DNA of 64,000 nt from Gammaproteobacteria bacterium (lineage in GTDB: Bacteria; Pseudomonadota; Gammaproteobacteria; Pseudomonadales; Azotimanducaceae). Under the pieces are notes generated by a model that did no database searches, was not told the DNA's origin, and saw only the letters and a list, made by a program, of their open reading frames with translations. Shown piece by piece: positions 9,559 to 18,924 of this stretch. The position numbers and the translations under genes are program-made. The first letter of the stretch is position 1; the number at the start of each line of letters is the position of its first letter. Location of the stretch: assembly GCA_026707735.1 (NCBI GenBank), contig JAPOWH010000008.1, positions 1 to 64,000 of the forward strand, in the 5' to 3' direction.

Positions 9559-10844
9559 AGCCAACCAAAAATCTAGCCCTTGCAATTCTTCTATTAGCAG
9601 GCTTGTTCTTTTTTGAAGAGCTGCGGACAATTGCAATTGTGCTGTCTGTTGTAGTTGCCGGCATGACAGTCTTTGACGCAGTGGCCGTGTTTACTCAAAG
9701 CATTCCAACCGTGAAACGGCGGATTTCTTCAAGTCTGGCTTTCGGACAAGAGTCGACGGTGCACTTAGAAATCAACAATGAATGCAAGCACAAAATCAGA
9801 TTGACTGTCAACGATAGGTGTCCTCTTGAGCTAAATCCGACAGGGATGCCCTTGACTGAAAGCGTCCAGACCGACAATGCACTTGTTATCGACTACACGA
9901 TAAGACCTGCATTGAGGGGCGACTTCGACTTCCACTATGTAGACATTGCAGTGGACTCACGGATCGGTTTTTGGCAACGAGTGTTGCACATTGGCTGTGA
10001 AGACCATGTACGCGTCTATCCAGACTTTTCCCAGATTACCACCTATCTCAAGCTTCTCATGGTTCATCAAACAATCCAACTCGGGATAAAGAAGCAAATT
10101 CGGCGAGGTGAAGGGCTCGAGTTCCTGCAGCTAAGGGAATACCGGCAGGCCGATCCGCTGAACCGCATCGATTGGAAGGCAACGTCCAAGAGACGAAGCC
10201 TAATATCTCGTGAGTTCCAAGACGAACGTTCACAGCAAATATTGTTTCTTGTCGACACGGGTCGCCGTATGCATAGCCATGATAGCGAGGTGTCCTTGTT
10301 CGATAGGACGCTAGATGCGATGACTCTATTGTCATTCATTGCATTGCGCCAAGGCGACCGAGTGGCCGTATTGTGTTTCGGTAACGAACAGAGGTGGATA
10401 CCTAGTCTGTCCAGCCTTTCTTCCATAAGTGAATTGCTGCATCACACATACGATCTTCACACCGGCACAGTTGCATCAGACTATATCGCGGCTGCGGAAG
10501 CAACGCTAGTACGGCAACGAAAACGCTCGCTGGTAGTCTTGCTTACGTCTCTGCGGGACGACGACCAAGAGTTGCCATCGGCTCTACGATTGCTAGCCAC
10601 CCGTCATAGCGTATTGCTTGCAAGCCTTCGAGAAAACGTGCTCGAAGAGTCGCTAAACATGGATGTCCAAGACATTGACGATGCCCTGGCGGTTCTTGGT
10701 GCGGCAAAGTATGTAGAGGAAAGAAGCAACGTGTTGGGCAATTGCAAGAACTCGTGCCACATGGTAGTGGACTCTAGACCTCAGGACTTTCCCGTTAGAA
10801 TAGTCAACGCCTACTGGCAAATGAAGAGATCGGGCCAGTTTTAG
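9555..10844 (+). CDS. DUF58 domain protein (MoxR partner)
   Basis: This 429-aa protein starts at GTG within the stop of the MoxR gene. Two N-terminal hydrophobic stretches (residues ~5-45) are followed by a beta-rich region. Then comes the DUF58 hallmark, GEGLEFLQLREYRQADPLN followed by RIDWKATSKRR (about residues 184-213), leading into a von Willebrand A-like core (ILFLVDTGRRM). The MIDAS-like DxSxS is reduced to DTGRR, so metal binding there is doubtful. Known DUF58 proteins are substrates or adaptors of MoxR ATPases. It is the last gene of the operon; a 223-base gap follows. Confidence 0.9.
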   Translation: MKPTKNLALAILLLAGLFFFEELRTIAIVLSVVVAGMTVFDAVAVFTQSIPTVKRRISSSLAFGQESTVHLEINNECKHKIRLTVNDRCPLELNPTGMPLTESVQTDNALVIDYTIRPALRGDFDFHYVDIAVDSRIGFWQRVLHIGCEDHVRVYPDFSQITTYLKLLMVHQTIQLGIKKQIRRGEGLEFLQLREYRQADPLNRIDWKATSKRRSLISREFQDERSQQILFLVDTGRRMHSHDSEVSLFDRTLDAMTLLSFIALRQGDRVAVLCFGNEQRWIPSLSSLSSISELLHHTYDLHTGTVASDYIAAAEATLVRQRKRSLVVLLTSLRDDDQELPSALRLLATRHSVLLASLRENVLEESLNMDVQDIDDALAVLGAAKYVEERSNVLGNCKNSCHMVVDSRPQDFPVRIVNAYWQMKRSGQF

Positions 10845-11067
10845 ACTTTCGGGCAACGCTTCGGCGCAAAGTCCCTACCCATCACCAGCACCGCTTGATT
10901 TCATACACTACCTTGATGTTGCCTTTTGATCTGCGATTCGTCTTGCTCTGGCCTTTAATTCCATCCTCTTGTAGAGTATGGAGTGTGGGAATTGAGCCGT
11001 ATAACGTTTACCCCGCGAGTAACGTCCAGGGTTCAGTAATTAACACGGTACACGAATGTCCTAAGAC

Positions 11068-11661
11068 ATGACAGAGCCACCCGAGCAGACCGATAATCCA
11101 TACGCCATACCTACTGCTAGGCTATCAAAGAAGCTCGCACGCCCCACAGAAATCGTGCTTGCCTCTCGTGGCGAACGACTCCTTGCGTACGTGCTCGACG
11201 TGCTAATTCTCTCTTTGGCAATGTTCATTGGCGCCATGGTAGGTGTCATAATTTTGGTCAATACTTCGCAAAATCCGCAAGTCTTATTTGAGTATGTTAT
11301 CGAGCAAATGAATGCACCAGCACCTTCCCTTTGGGCTATAAACATACTTGACAAATGGGTTTATTTACAGGTGATCACTCCATTGGTTCTTTACTTCCTT
11401 ATCAATGGCTATTTGTTACAAACGAGAGGACAGACCTTAGGAAAGTCTCTGATGTCAATCGCAATAATTGACAAGGACTCACAGGAGATTCCACCTATTA
11501 GTACTATATTACTGCGTAGATACATTCCCTTCAACTCGATGGCTATTGTAAACGTCGTTCTACAACTTCTCATATTTTTCTCTGATGTCTTGTCAATATT
11601 TAGAGAAGACAAGAGAATGCTACATGATCTTGCTGCCAATACAATTGTTATAAAAGTTTAA
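11068..11661 (+). CDS. RDD family membrane protein
   Basis: This 197-aa protein has three to four hydrophobic segments. It starts with a soluble segment containing DNPYAIPTARL, an N-terminal motif frequent in RDD proteins. Next come the Arg/Asp-bearing first helix (RGERLLAYVLDVLILSLAM) and the central LQTRGQTLGKSLMSIAI, and it ends LHDLAANTIVIKV. The DNA is visibly AT-richer than its surroundings. It has a tandem paralogue 82 bases downstream. It may have been recruited beside the MoxR operon, whose first gene is also an RDD protein, but a 223-base gap argues for separate transcription. The function is unknown. Confidence 0.82.
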   Translation: MTEPPEQTDNPYAIPTARLSKKLARPTEIVLASRGERLLAYVLDVLILSLAMFIGAMVGVIILVNTSQNPQVLFEYVIEQMNAPAPSLWAINILDKWVYLQVITPLVLYFLINGYLLQTRGQTLGKSLMSIAIIDKDSQEIPPISTILLRRYIPFNSMAIVNVVLQLLIFFSDVLSIFREDKRMLHDLAANTIVIKV

Positions 11662-11743
11662 TATGCGTAATTTTTGTATGAGTAGATTGCCGAATACTCG
11701 CTGTGTTAGAGATTAATTGGTGCGCCAGACTTCGTAGAGCCGC

Positions 11744-12364
11744 ATGGACTCAAACCCTTCAAACTCAATAAACCCTTACGCTACTCCTACAACAGATCTT
11801 GGAGTAGAAGAGAGAAACTACTCTCATCACCCAAAGGCCTCACGGTTCAAGAGGCTGGTAGCAATTACTATTGACTTTCTACTTCTTGGACTAATTGAGA
11901 TGCTGATTCTTATTGTTATAGACCAAATCTTTAGTACCAATCTTTTTGAAGAGTTTTGGAGTGACTCTGCACAAGATGATGGATCCTTTTGGCTTGAATC
12001 AGGGTTGCTTGAACCCGCTGTATACTTCGGAGTAATATCGGAAATGCTAATTTTCTTTTCGATAAATGGCTATTTTCTTTATACTCGAGGTCAGTCGTTG
12101 GGGAAAATGGCCATGAACATTGTAATAGTCGACGCACGATCCATTGAATTGTCGTCTTTTCCTAACTTGTTTCTGTTTCGTTATTTGCCTTTTTGGGGCG
12201 CAATAGTGATTTCCCCCATTGTCTATGTACTGTATGTGGTTATAGATGCTTGCTTTATTTTCGGTGACGAGCGCAGAACGATTCATGATCGCCTTGCTCG
12301 AACGGCTGTGCTAGATCTAGGAAAACTTTCCGCAGGTGAGCACTCGACCTCAGCGACTAATTGA
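11744..12364 (+). CDS. RDD family membrane protein, tandem paralogue
   Basis: This 206-aa RDD protein has the same plan as the one just upstream: SINPYATPTTDL near the N-terminus, a first helix with Arg and Asp (RFKRLVAITIDFLLLGLIEM), the central LYTRGQSLGKMAMNIVI, and a C-terminal IHDRLARTAVLDL. The two proteins clearly share a template but are not near-identical, so the duplication is old. Several lines of this gene that I counted by eye run at about 32-40 percent GC, against about 52 percent for nearby asnS. No enzymatic motif is visible. Its role is unknown. Confidence 0.8.
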   Translation: MDSNPSNSINPYATPTTDLGVEERNYSHHPKASRFKRLVAITIDFLLLGLIEMLILIVIDQIFSTNLFEEFWSDSAQDDGSFWLESGLLEPAVYFGVISEMLIFFSINGYFLYTRGQSLGKMAMNIVIVDARSIELSSFPNLFLFRYLPFWGAIVISPIVYVLYVVIDACFIFGDERRTIHDRLARTAVLDLGKLSAGEHSTSATN

Positions 12365-12446
12365 CTGAATCGCGTTTATCGCATTGCATAGTGCTCTTAG
12401 CGAGGATCTCTAAAGGTCTATTGCGAAGAAAAACTCGCAAAATCAA

Positions 12447-12504
12447 TTAGGTGTAGTAATCGATCCCTAGTTTCAGCTTGCTGCACTACAATAGCGACAC
12501 CTAA
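12447..12504. promoter_or_regulatory. Inverted repeat in the asnS leader
   Basis: TTAGGTGT at 12447-12454 is exactly complementary to ACACCTAA at 12497-12504, with a possible -10 box TACAAT between them. A second smaller dyad, TTGCGA ... TCGCAA, lies just upstream (12421-12440). These could be operator or leader structures ahead of asnS. No -35 box of good quality was found, so the promoter itself is not firm. Confidence 0.3.
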
Positions 12505-12560
12505 CTAGGCTAGACCCACTAACTAGTCGGTCACAAGTCTACTCAAAACGAACTCTACCC

Positions 12561-13934
12561 ATGTCTACTCACACTATAAGGGAAATCCTGCAGAATGAAG
12601 TGGCCATTGATAGCACTGTTGCAGTCAATGGCTGGTTGCGCTCCGTACGGCATTCAAAAGGAGGCTTTTCGTTCCTCGCGATCCACGATGGATCAAGTTT
12701 TGGCCACCTGCAAGCTGTCGCGGATGGATCCCTATCCAACTACGCCGACATCCAATCTCTAACAACCGGTGCCGCTGTCAGAATAATTGGGACTCTGGTC
12801 GAATCACAGGGTCGAGGGCAAGACAGGGAATTGCAGGCTACAGACGTGCAAATCGTGGGTAGGGTTGCGGAGCCGGACCAGTATCCAATCGCCAAGAAAC
12901 GCCATACCTTTGAGTACTTGAGAACCGTCGCGCATTTACGCCCTCGAACCAACACGTTTGGAGCGATAGCTCGTCTTAGACATGCCACATCAATTGCAAT
13001 CCACGAATACTTCCATTCGCGGGAATTTGTCTGGATTAGCACTCCGATCATTACAGCAAGCGATTGTGAGGGTGCTGGCGACCTCTTCCGAGTTAGTACC
13101 CTAGAAACAGCCAATCGAGATCAAATTGACTATACGGACGACTTTTTTGGCCAAGAGACTTTTCTCACAGTTTCGGGTCAGTTGAATGTTGAGTCGTTTT
13201 GCCTAGCCTTGTCTCGGGTGTATACGTTTGGGCCCACCTTTAGAGCCGAAAACAGCAACACAAGCCGACATCTTGCAGAGTTCTGGATGGTCGAACCAGA
13301 AATTGCATTTGCCTCACTTAAGGAAAATGCAGATCTCGCAGAGGACTTCTTGAAGTGCGTGTTTACATCCATCATCAAGGCTGTACCAGAGGACATCGAC
13401 TTCTTCCAGCAACGCATCGACAAACAAGTGGGCGCTCGCATCCAGCAGGTAATAGAACGCCCGTTCGTACGAATCGACTACACAGATGCCATTGCAGAGC
13501 TTCAAAAGGCGACTAAAGAGTTCGAGTTTCCGGTAGAGTGGGGCCTCGATTTGCAATCCGAACACGAACGTTACCTTACTGAGATCGCCGATGCGCCAGT
13601 AATCGTTACGAACTATCCAGCGGGCATCAAAGCGTTCTATATGCGACTGAACGACGACGAAAAGACGGTCGCTGCAATGGATGTGTTGGTACCTGGAGTC
13701 GGAGAGATCATTGGCGGCAGCCAACGTGAAGAACGTCTTGACGTGCTCGATGCTCGCATGAACGACGAAATGCGGGATGAATTGTGGTGGTACCGTGAAT
13801 TGAGAAAGTATGGGACGGTTCCTCATGCAGGGTTCGGCGTAGGATTCGAGCGTCTGGTTTTATACCTCTCTGGAATGGAAAACATTCGAGATATCGCACC
13901 GTTTCCTAGGGTGCCGAAAAACGCCTCCTTCTAG
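12561..13934 (+). CDS. asnS: Asparagine--tRNA ligase
   Basis: This cytoplasmic class IIb aminoacyl-tRNA synthetase charges tRNA-Asn. It is 457 aa, close to the usual ~466. The N-terminal OB fold for anticodon binding covers residues ~15-110 ([20 protein letters not shown]). Class II motif 2 is [20 protein letters not shown], and motif 3 is [20 protein letters not shown] with the ATP-binding Arg. The motif [11 protein letters not shown] and the ending [10 protein letters not shown] separate AsnRS from AspRS. The ABC exporter pair begins 22 bases after its stop and may be read through from the same transcript. Confidence 0.97.
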   Translation: MSTHTIREILQNEVAIDSTVAVNGWLRSVRHSKGGFSFLAIHDGSSFGHLQAVADGSLSNYADIQSLTTGAAVRIIGTLVESQGRGQDRELQATDVQIVGRVAEPDQYPIAKKRHTFEYLRTVAHLRPRTNTFGAIARLRHATSIAIHEYFHSREFVWISTPIITASDCEGAGDLFRVSTLETANRDQIDYTDDFFGQETFLTVSGQLNVESFCLALSRVYTFGPTFRAENSNTSRHLAEFWMVEPEIAFASLKENADLAEDFLKCVFTSIIKAVPEDIDFFQQRIDKQVGARIQQVIERPFVRIDYTDAIAELQKATKEFEFPVEWGLDLQSEHERYLTEIADAPVIVTNYPAGIKAFYMRLNDDEKTVAAMDVLVPGVGEIIGGSQREERLDVLDARMNDEMRDELWWYRELRKYGTVPHAGFGVGFERLVLYLSGMENIRDIAPFPRVPKNASF

Positions 13935-13956
13935 TTAGTTCTTCGCAACTGCCAGT

Positions 13957-15726
13957 ATGTTTCGTGATCTTCTACGCCTTGTACCGTTTATTCGCAAATA
14001 TAAGGGACGGCTGATAGGCGGAATAACCCTCTTTTTCATTGCACGTTTATTTGAGGCAGCAGTTCCGCTGTGTCTGATGGTGGGAATCAACAGGCTGGAA
14101 CGTGGCGAAGCCGACTTGCTGTTGCCCGTCCTCGGAATCGTTGGCGCAGTGGCGGGAAGGTTCGTAATCGTGAGCTGGGCGCGAATAGCCGTGCGCAGGG
14201 CTGGCTTCCTTGTGCAATTCGATCTGCGTGACGCCTTCTACAAGCACCTTCAATACATGGGGCCTAATTTCTTCCGCCAATACGCAATTGGCGATCTAAT
14301 GACGCGGGCGGTCGCTGACATTCAGCTAATAAGACGGCTTGTTGGCAATGGTACGACCATGATCGTGATTTTTTGCTTTGCAACCATTGTGGGATTCTCC
14401 TGCATGACATTGCTTTCGCCAACATTGACGCTTTTCGTTCTGCCTCCTCTTCCAATTCTGTTTTTCTATACATGGCGTTCCTCTCTCAAGCTAGGACTGG
14501 CCTCCCGCAAGGTACAAGAAAAACTATCGTCATTGGGTGCCCAGGTTCAGGAGAACCTGTCGGGAATCCGAACAATTCAAGCAATGGCACTTGAAGACGA
14601 GGAAGTGCGGCGGTTTGACGATCACAATCAGGCATATACGGATGCGTTCTATTCCCATGCCAGAATCCACTCGATTATGCATTCGGTCATGCCCACGCTG
14701 GCTGCCGCTTCTGCTGTGGCCATTTTGGGCTATGGCGGGCACAAAGTACTGCAGGGGACATTGAGCATTGGAGCGTTTACTGCCTTTTTTGCCTACGTCA
14801 CTATGGTTGTTCAACCATTTCGAGTTGCTGGCATGATCATCAGCATGCTACAGCGTGCAGCGGTCGCGTCTCGAAGATTGTTTGCGGTTTTTGACTACGA
14901 ACCGGAAATTCCTGACCAAGGAATCCCCTGGGTGCCGGAGACCATACGAGGGTCCATTTTCCTCAACGATTTGACTTTCACCTATCGGGGGTCCAATCAG
15001 CCCGCAATTGCCAACATCAATCTAACCATCCAACGTGGAGAAATGGTTGCGTTCATGGGACGAATTGGATCTGGAAAGACCACGTTGCTTAAGCAGATTG
15101 TCCGGTTGGTCGACACGCCCAAGGATGCGGTATTTATTGACGACTTTGACGTCTGCGACTACTCGCTGAATCAATTGCGGACGCAAATCGCCTACGTACC
15201 TCAAGACCCATTTCTGTTTGGCGAACCTCTGAGAACCAATATTTCCTACGATCAGCCGCGACGCAAGATCGACCAGGTGTGGCAAGCAGCCGAAGCGGCA
15301 AACTTCGCCCAGTCGATTGATGAAATGGCATTCAAGATGGAGACAATAGTTGGCGAGAGAGGGGTAACGCTTTCGGGTGGACAAAAGCAGCGCGCAACTC
15401 TGGCTCGCGGCTTGATTCGTCATTCTCCTGTGCTGATCCTCGATGACTGCTTTTCTTCGGTCGACACGGAGACCGAGGAGCAGATTCTGTCCCACCTTGC
15501 CGCGGTGCGTAGCAACAAGACGACGCTATTGGTGTCGCACCGCGTCTCGACAGCTCGGCACGCAGATCGCATCGTTGTGCTTGATGATGGCCAAGTTGAA
15601 GAGGTTGGAACTCATGATGAATTGCTGAAGCACGAAGGCATCTACGCTGAATTCGAACGCATTCAACGAGAAGGTTCGGATGAAGACCGGTCTTTGCAAT
15701 CGCAAATAGGCCTTGTAAGCCGATGA
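13957..15726 (+). CDS. MdlA-type heterodimeric ABC exporter subunit
   Basis: This 589-aa half-transporter has six membrane helices (residues ~15-300) and an ATPase domain from ~330. Walker A is GRIGSGKT (from about residue 368) and the signature is LSGGQ (about 472-476). Walker B is LILDD at about 493-497, with Asp where the catalytic Glu normally sits. The switch His is in LLVSHRVST. This pattern, one subunit with a degenerate Walker B and a partner with the full set, is the mark of heterodimeric exporters such as MdlA/MdlB and TM287/288. It overlaps the next gene by four bases. The substrate is unknown; lipids and hydrophobic drugs are typical for the group. Confidence 0.9.
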   Translation: MFRDLLRLVPFIRKYKGRLIGGITLFFIARLFEAAVPLCLMVGINRLERGEADLLLPVLGIVGAVAGRFVIVSWARIAVRRAGFLVQFDLRDAFYKHLQYMGPNFFRQYAIGDLMTRAVADIQLIRRLVGNGTTMIVIFCFATIVGFSCMTLLSPTLTLFVLPPLPILFFYTWRSSLKLGLASRKVQEKLSSLGAQVQENLSGIRTIQAMALEDEEVRRFDDHNQAYTDAFYSHARIHSIMHSVMPTLAAASAVAILGYGGHKVLQGTLSIGAFTAFFAYVTMVVQPFRVAGMIISMLQRAAVASRRLFAVFDYEPEIPDQGIPWVPETIRGSIFLNDLTFTYRGSNQPAIANINLTIQRGEMVAFMGRIGSGKTTLLKQIVRLVDTPKDAVFIDDFDVCDYSLNQLRTQIAYVPQDPFLFGEPLRTNISYDQPRRKIDQVWQAAEAANFAQSIDEMAFKMETIVGERGVTLSGGQKQRATLARGLIRHSPVLILDDCFSSVDTETEEQILSHLAAVRSNKTTLLVSHRVSTARHADRIVVLDDGQVEEVGTHDELLKHEGIYAEFERIQREGSDEDRSLQSQIGLVSR

Positions 15727-17615
15727 GCGAAGCCGCGGAACCACGTCGCAACTATGAGCTTTTTGATGCGGAGCTGTCTGGGGCTGTGCTTAACACCCGA
15801 CTGCTCCTACGTCTCCTCAAATGGATGCGACCCTATTGGAAAACGCTCGCTACTAGCTTGATTGCCGTATGCGCAACGTCATTGCTGGCGATCGCGCTGC
15901 CAATCATTATTTCAGTAGTCGTGATCGACCATGTTCTTCACCCGCAATCCACAGTGGTCGCGCCAAGTTTCGGCATGGTCTGGCTGACTGAGTGGATAGC
16001 GTCCAATACCGGCTGGTCCCTGCTCATTTCAGCTTGCGCGCTCTACATAGCTGCACAGTTGATCTGGGCGTTTACATCCCACCTCCATCGAATGACTCTC
16101 ACGCAGACCGTCATAAACGGACTCCGCGACCTTCGACACGACCTGTTTAAGCATCTCGAGACTCGGCCATTCACGTTTTACGACAATGTTGCTGTGGGTC
16201 GAGTCATGACTCGCGTTACCAACGATGTGGAGTCTCTGTACGAGCTGCTTCGAGGCTTGGGTACGTTGGTCGGTGAATTGATGCCATTTGCATTTGCTCT
16301 CGTCGTCATGCTGACGCTGAACATCGAAATGTCCCTGATCTTGATGCTCTACATTCCGATTCTGGTAGCGGTGACACTTGTGTTTCGACGCTACACGCGA
16401 CGCCTCTTTCGCCTAGTTCGACAGTCGGTGTCGGCGCTGAACCAAAATCTGCAAGAAAACCTCAGCGGACTTCAGGTTGTTCAGTTGTCAACGAGAGAAG
16501 ACTACAACCTGCGGCGCTACCACAGAATCAATGGAAACAATCTCTTGTTTGAATCTCGTTCCATGCGATTGGAAACTCTCTATTCGTCATTCAATGACAG
16601 CATGGCATCTGTGGCAACCGGCGTAATCCTTTGGTACGCGGGTGGTCAAGTCATTCAGGAAGAAATCTCGCTGGGCGGCATGGTTCTGTTCACTAGGTTC
16701 ATCGACATGTTGTTCCACCCTATCGTCGTCCTCGGAGAGCAAATCAACATCTTGTTCCGCGCAATGGCGAGCGGCGAACGAATATTTCAAGCGTTAGATT
16801 GGGATGAAGCCATCCACGAACCCGAAGTTGCCGTTAAGCTCCCTGCTCGACTGAAAGGATCTGTCGAGTTTCGAAATGTCATATTCAGCTACGGCGACTC
16901 GCCCGTAATAAAGGACGTTTCGTTTTCTATTGAACCCGGAGAAAAACTTGCCATCGTTGGCACGACCGGCTCAGGAAAAAGCACTCTCATTCGGCTACTC
17001 AGCCGGTTCTACGACATTTCCGACCAGTCGATATTTGTAGATGGCATTGATGTCAACCGAATACATACACATGATCTGCGCAGTCGCATAGGAGTGGTTC
17101 TTCAAGATTTCCACATGTTCTCCGGAACGATCTACAGCAACATTTGGCTAGGCAAGCCAAACGTCGACGAAGAGGCTGTCGTCAAAGCCGCCAAGACAGC
17201 AAACGCACATGATTTCATCATGGCTTTGCCAGACGGCTACCACACAAAGCTTGCGGAAAGAGGGCAGAACCTCTCGCAGGGCCAAAGACAACTGCTCGCG
17301 TTTGCACGCATTCTTACAACCGATCCCGAAATACTTGTGCTCGATGAAGCCACCGCAAATATTGACACGGACACAGAGCTACTTATTCAGGACGCGCTGA
17401 AGACGCTTACCCGAGGAAGAACATCAATAATCATTGCGCATCGTCTCCAGACCATTCAGGACTCTGACCGCGTGTTGGTATTGGACGACGGCGAAGTGGC
17501 AGAGATTGGAACCCATGACGAGCTCTTGGCGAAGCACGGAATCTTCTATACCCTGCATTCGCTGCAATTCCAACCCGTTGATCACGACGAATTACAGCAG
17601 CGGCACCAGCGCTAA
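15723..17615 (+). CDS. MdlB-type heterodimeric ABC exporter subunit
   Basis: This 630-aa half-transporter is the partner of the preceding gene (ATGA overlap). Six helices span residues ~35-340. Walker A is GTTGSGKS (from about residue 413). The signature is LSQGQ (about 517-521), a deviation often seen in the MdlB side. Walker B is LVLDE with the catalytic Glu at about 542, and the switch His is in IIAHRLQT. The consensus ATP site of the dimer should therefore use this subunit's Walker B and the LSGGQ of the MdlA-type partner. A converging channel gene ends 29 bases downstream, with no strong terminator hairpin visible between them. Confidence 0.9.
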   Translation: MSEAAEPRRNYELFDAELSGAVLNTRLLLRLLKWMRPYWKTLATSLIAVCATSLLAIALPIIISVVVIDHVLHPQSTVVAPSFGMVWLTEWIASNTGWSLLISACALYIAAQLIWAFTSHLHRMTLTQTVINGLRDLRHDLFKHLETRPFTFYDNVAVGRVMTRVTNDVESLYELLRGLGTLVGELMPFAFALVVMLTLNIEMSLILMLYIPILVAVTLVFRRYTRRLFRLVRQSVSALNQNLQENLSGLQVVQLSTREDYNLRRYHRINGNNLLFESRSMRLETLYSSFNDSMASVATGVILWYAGGQVIQEEISLGGMVLFTRFIDMLFHPIVVLGEQINILFRAMASGERIFQALDWDEAIHEPEVAVKLPARLKGSVEFRNVIFSYGDSPVIKDVSFSIEPGEKLAIVGTTGSGKSTLIRLLSRFYDISDQSIFVDGIDVNRIHTHDLRSRIGVVLQDFHMFSGTIYSNIWLGKPNVDEEAVVKAAKTANAHDFIMALPDGYHTKLAERGQNLSQGQRQLLAFARILTTDPEILVLDEATANIDTDTELLIQDALKTLTRGRTSIIIAHRLQTIQDSDRVLVLDDGEVAEIGTHDELLAKHGIFYTLHSLQFQPVDHDELQQRHQR

Positions 17616-17643
17616 CTGCTTTAAAGAAAATTCGGGGATGGGT

Positions 17644-18477
17644 TCAGTCCGCAACGGACTGTGGGCGTCCCTGAGTTTCCAGACTTTCCTGGACACGCCG
17701 CAAGGCATCGCGAGTTTGCTGCAACTCGGCAATCACTTCGTCCGAGTGAATAGCCGCCTTGAGCTCCTGTAGCGACTTTTCACGCGCTTCTTGTACATTT
17801 GTAATCACTATGCCAATGAAGAGGTTGATTACCACGAATGTTCCAACCACAACGAAGCTGAGGAAGTAAGCCCACGCCCACCAGTAGTGTTCCAGAGCGG
17901 TGTACATGATGTCAGTCCAATCCTCCAAGGTAACTATCCGAAACAGCGAGAGCATTGCTATACCCAGTGTGCGCCAATGAGTGGGATCGATATCGTGGAA
18001 CAAGTGGTAACCAGTAACTCCATACACATAGAAGATGATCGACATCAAAAGGACAATGTTGAACATACCTGGAACCGAGTGGATGAGAGCGGTCACCAAG
18101 ACCCGCAACTGAGGAAGTGCCGATACGAGCCTCAAGACTCGTAGCACGCGGGCTAGCCGAGCGATTGTCGCGAGTTGTCCTGTTGTTGGGATGAGACAGA
18201 ACACAATAATCACGAAGTCGAATATGTTCCATCCATCCTTGAAGTACAAATGACTGCGCGGATACGTTGCCATCATCTTGGTAATTGCTTCCAAGATGAA
18301 GACAACCAGAATTATGTCGTTAATCCACTGAAATATGTATGAGAAACGATCATGCAGGTAGCTTGAGGTGTCGAGCCCGACGACTAGTGCATTGAAGAGG
18401 ATTATGATCGTGATTCCGTGGGTAAACCAGCCAGAATTCACGATCCTCGCTGCCAATGTCTGAACTTTCTTTAACAA
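17644..18477 (-). CDS. One-domain voltage-gated cation channel (NaChBac/BacNav-like)
   Basis: This 277-aa inner-membrane channel subunit is expected to form a tetramer. Helices S1-S4 lie in residues ~18-120. S4 carries Arg at 107, 110, 113 and 116, the voltage-sensing three-residue repeat. The pore S5-P-S6 spans ~135-228, and the selectivity filter is TLEDWTD at 183-189 (TLESW in NaChBac). A charged, probably coiled-coil C-terminus (228-268) follows, as in bacterial sodium channels. The start is TTG, with AAGAGG about eight bases upstream. The two extra acidic residues in the filter may favour calcium or mixed permeation; this is an inference. Confidence 0.9.
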   Translation of the reverse strand: MLKKVQTLAARIVNSGWFTHGITIIILFNALVVGLDTSSYLHDRFSYIFQWINDIILVVFILEAITKMMATYPRSHLYFKDGWNIFDFVIIVFCLIPTTGQLATIARLARVLRVLRLVSALPQLRVLVTALIHSVPGMFNIVLLMSIIFYVYGVTGYHLFHDIDPTHWRTLGIAMLSLFRIVTLEDWTDIMYTALEHYWWAWAYFLSFVVVGTFVVINLFIGIVITNVQEAREKSLQELKAAIHSDEVIAELQQTRDALRRVQESLETQGRPQSVAD

Positions 18478-18924
18478 ACTCGAGCCTCTTGAGAATTGAA
18501 GGTGGGGGGACTACAGGATTCGCCGGATGCAATCGATTCAGACGTCAGCTAAACGACGAGCCCTATGCAGATTGCCAGACAGTAGTTGGTTGGCCACAAT
18601 TCTAGTGTCTACGCCAACGTCACGCGTAGTAGCTTTCCACAAGTATTTTGATCTCTTGGGTTTCTTGTTGACAAGCTTCTCCAAAGCGAAGCCGTCATCT
18701 ATGCGGCCAGGCACTCCAAAAGCAGGCGGATTTTAAAACAGCACAAACTCCTACTCCACCAAGGTCCGCTCATTGAGATGCGCTCTCCTGCTCGTTGGAC
18801 TCCAGAGTCGCGAATCGACTAGTCGAGAACTCGAGAACGTTGCTCCGTTTTATTGCAACTAGCGCGTGGGGAAACACGAGACAGGCGCGAAACGAATTAG
18901 CGTGGTATTCCTCGGCGTATCAAT
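18478..18924. other. Gene-free interval between channel and sterol reductase genes
   Basis: These 447 bases hold no open frame that looks coding. It is the upstream region of the leftward channel gene and the downstream region of the leftward sterol reductase. No confident promoter, RNA gene or repeat was seen. A short stretch near 18510-18530 vaguely resembles a tRNA 3' end but does not fold as one. Confidence 0.5.

Noticed and set aside
18504-18535. Text resembling the 3' end of a reverse-strand tRNA (GGATTCG preceded by a G-rich stretch)
   Set aside because: The T-stem does not pair, no anticodon arm follows, and no CCA-compatible acceptor partner is present.
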